A DNA stretch of 5,748 nt, from the NCBI GenBank assembly GCA_031272575.1, contig JAISTO010000218.1, forward strand, positions 1-5,748. Reading direction: 5' to 3'. This document shows positions 4,876-5,748 of the stretch, piece after piece. The DNA comes from Treponema sp. GTDB lineage: Bacteria; Spirochaetota; Spirochaetia; Treponematales; Breznakiellaceae. A program made the translations under genes and the position numbers. The stretch's first letter is position 1. Each line of letters begins with the position of its first letter. The notes below the pieces were generated by a model that was given only the letters and a program-made list of their open reading frames with translations, did not search any database and was not told the origin of the DNA.

Positions 4876-5748
4876 ATGCACTGGATCAGTTTCGTGGCGC
4901 GGCGCTATGTGTCGCGGGGGCGCAAACGCTCCCCGCAGGCGCTCTTCTCGGTGCTCGGCATTGCGACCGGGGCGCTCGCGCTGGTGGTTATCCTCTCCGT
5001 CATGAACGGCTTCCAACTGGGCTTTATCGAAAGCATACTGGAAATGTCCTCAGGGCACCTGCGCGTTGACGCGGTGCCATCTGACTCTGCCGCCGCGCTC
5101 ACGGCGCGTCTTGCGTCCCTGAGCGGGGTCGTGTCCGCGGCGCCGTTCCGCGAGGCCTCCTGCCTGGCGAAGGGCAGCCGGGCGAAGCAGCCGCGCGGGG
5201 TGCTCGTGCGGGGGGTGCCGCCGGATGTGCTCTCGCGCGATCCGGGGCTTGCCGCGCGGCTCCTCACGCGGGACGGCGCCCGCCTCGAGGAGGGCGCCTT
5301 CGACCTCGCCGGGCCGCGGAACATCGTCCTGGGGGCCGAGTTGGCGCGCTACCTGGACGTCGCCGTTGGGGATGCGGTGCAGTTGCTTTCCATTAGCGGC
5401 CGGCTGGGGGGCGCGCTCGCGGGAGACGGCGAGGAGGGCGAGAGTGAAGATGCGCCCTTCATAGTGGCGGGCGTCTTCCGCTGCGGGTTCTACGAGTACG
5501 ACCTCGGCTGGGCCTATATCAATATTGACAGCGCGGCCGCGCTGCAGGGCGGCGCCGTGGGTGAGTCTATCCTTATCAAACTGAAAAACCGCTGGCAGGA
5601 CGCGGCCGCGCTGGAGCGGGTCAAAAAGGGCATCCTCGAGGCGGGCTATAGCGATGGCAGCGCCGGCGGGCCGCGCGCCCGTTCCTGGCGCGACTACAAC
5701 CGGGCCGTCTTCAGCGCGCTCCGCACCGAAAAACTCAAGATGTTCATC
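4876..5748 (+). CDS. LolC/LolE-type lipoprotein-releasing ABC transporter permease (3' partial)
   Basis: The frame is open from the ATG at 4876 to the window edge, giving 291 residues without a stop. The N-terminus (FVARRYVSRG, then a transmembrane helix about 22-45 ending in SVMNGFQLGF) is the LolC/E/FtsX-type signature with the conserved MNGF block. The large periplasmic domain follows, with 'IVLGAELARYLDVAVGD' (150-166), 'FIVAGVFRCGFYEYDLGWAYI' split across 195-215, and a closing WRDYNRAVFSALRTEKLKMF (271-290) that leads into helix 2. In the Lol system the permease pair and the ATPase LolD extract lipoproteins from the inner membrane and pass them to LolA. About one third, including three helices, should lie beyond the edge. 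An acidic stretch GDGEEGESED (183-192) occupies a loop of the periplasmic domain. LolC and LolE cannot be told apart here; a lolD gene would be expected downstream. Confidence 0.9.
   Translation, partial: MHWISFVARRYVSRGRKRSPQALFSVLGIATGALALVVILSVMNGFQLGFIESILEMSSGHLRVDAVPSDSAAALTARLASLSGVVSAAPFREASCLAKGSRAKQPRGVLVRGVPPDVLSRDPGLAARLLTRDGARLEEGAFDLAGPRNIVLGAELARYLDVAVGDAVQLLSISGRLGGALAGDGEEGESEDAPFIVAGVFRCGFYEYDLGWAYINIDSAAALQGGAVGESILIKLKNRWQDAAALERVKKGILEAGYSDGSAGGPRARSWRDYNRAVFSALRTEKLKMFI

Noticed and set aside
4832..5324. Reverse-strand open frames opposite the start of the lolC-type gene
   Set aside because: They overlap the conserved LolC/E N-terminal helix in antisense and give Arg/Ser/Ala-rich translations typical of shadows in G+C-rich DNA.

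Overview
The window is high in G+C (roughly two thirds by eye) and densely coded. It carries five protein genes in the order PD-(D/E)XK-type nuclease tail (+, partial), moxR (-), TPR protein (-), ClC chloride transporter (-), LolC/LolE-type permease (+, partial). Several things suggest a diderm bacterium, and most likely a high-GC spirochaete of the Treponema group. These are the tail of an AAA-ATPase-like/PD-(D/E)XK (DUF1703) protein, a large exported TPR protein, and a LolC/E permease whose N-terminal wording resembles treponemal homologues as I remember them. The taxonomic call is an inference from protein resemblance, not from a database search.

Layout. Positions 1-144 hold the last 47 codons of the nuclease-like protein. 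Positions 145-357 contain no gene but a conspicuous repeat element: five perfect ACGGTGG heptamers on the left, the same heptamer inverted on the right, and a second imperfect palindrome between them. A run of nine C lies just past the right arm. Positions 358-1353 encode MoxR (reverse strand). Positions 1399-3405 encode a 668-residue exported protein with nine TPRs and a C-terminal domain reminiscent of CsgG/FlgT-type envelope proteins. Positions 3464-4795 encode a ClC-family transporter with both glutamates expected of an H+/Cl- antiporter. An 80-bp divergent promoter region follows, and then 4876-5748 encode the first 291 residues of a LolC/E-type lipoprotein-releasing permease, which runs off the end.

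Expression. The genes look individually promoted rather than arranged as one operon. The TPR gene has an excellent promoter (TTGACA, 17 bp, TATCAT) and a Shine-Dalgarno sequence before a TTG start. The other three complete gene starts (moxR, ClC, lolC) share a different design: a GCTATACT-like -10 box exactly six bases upstream of the ATG and no Shine-Dalgarno. This predicts leaderless or nearly leaderless mRNAs. The ClC and lolC promoters are divergent, and their identical TTGCCT -35 boxes form an inverted repeat.

No pathway unites the genes beyond a general envelope theme: ion transport, lipoprotein export, an exported TPR protein and a MoxR chaperone. I found no tRNA, rRNA, CRISPR array or recognisable transposase. 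The best candidates for something undescribed are the repeat element at 192-338 and the shared leaderless promoter architecture.
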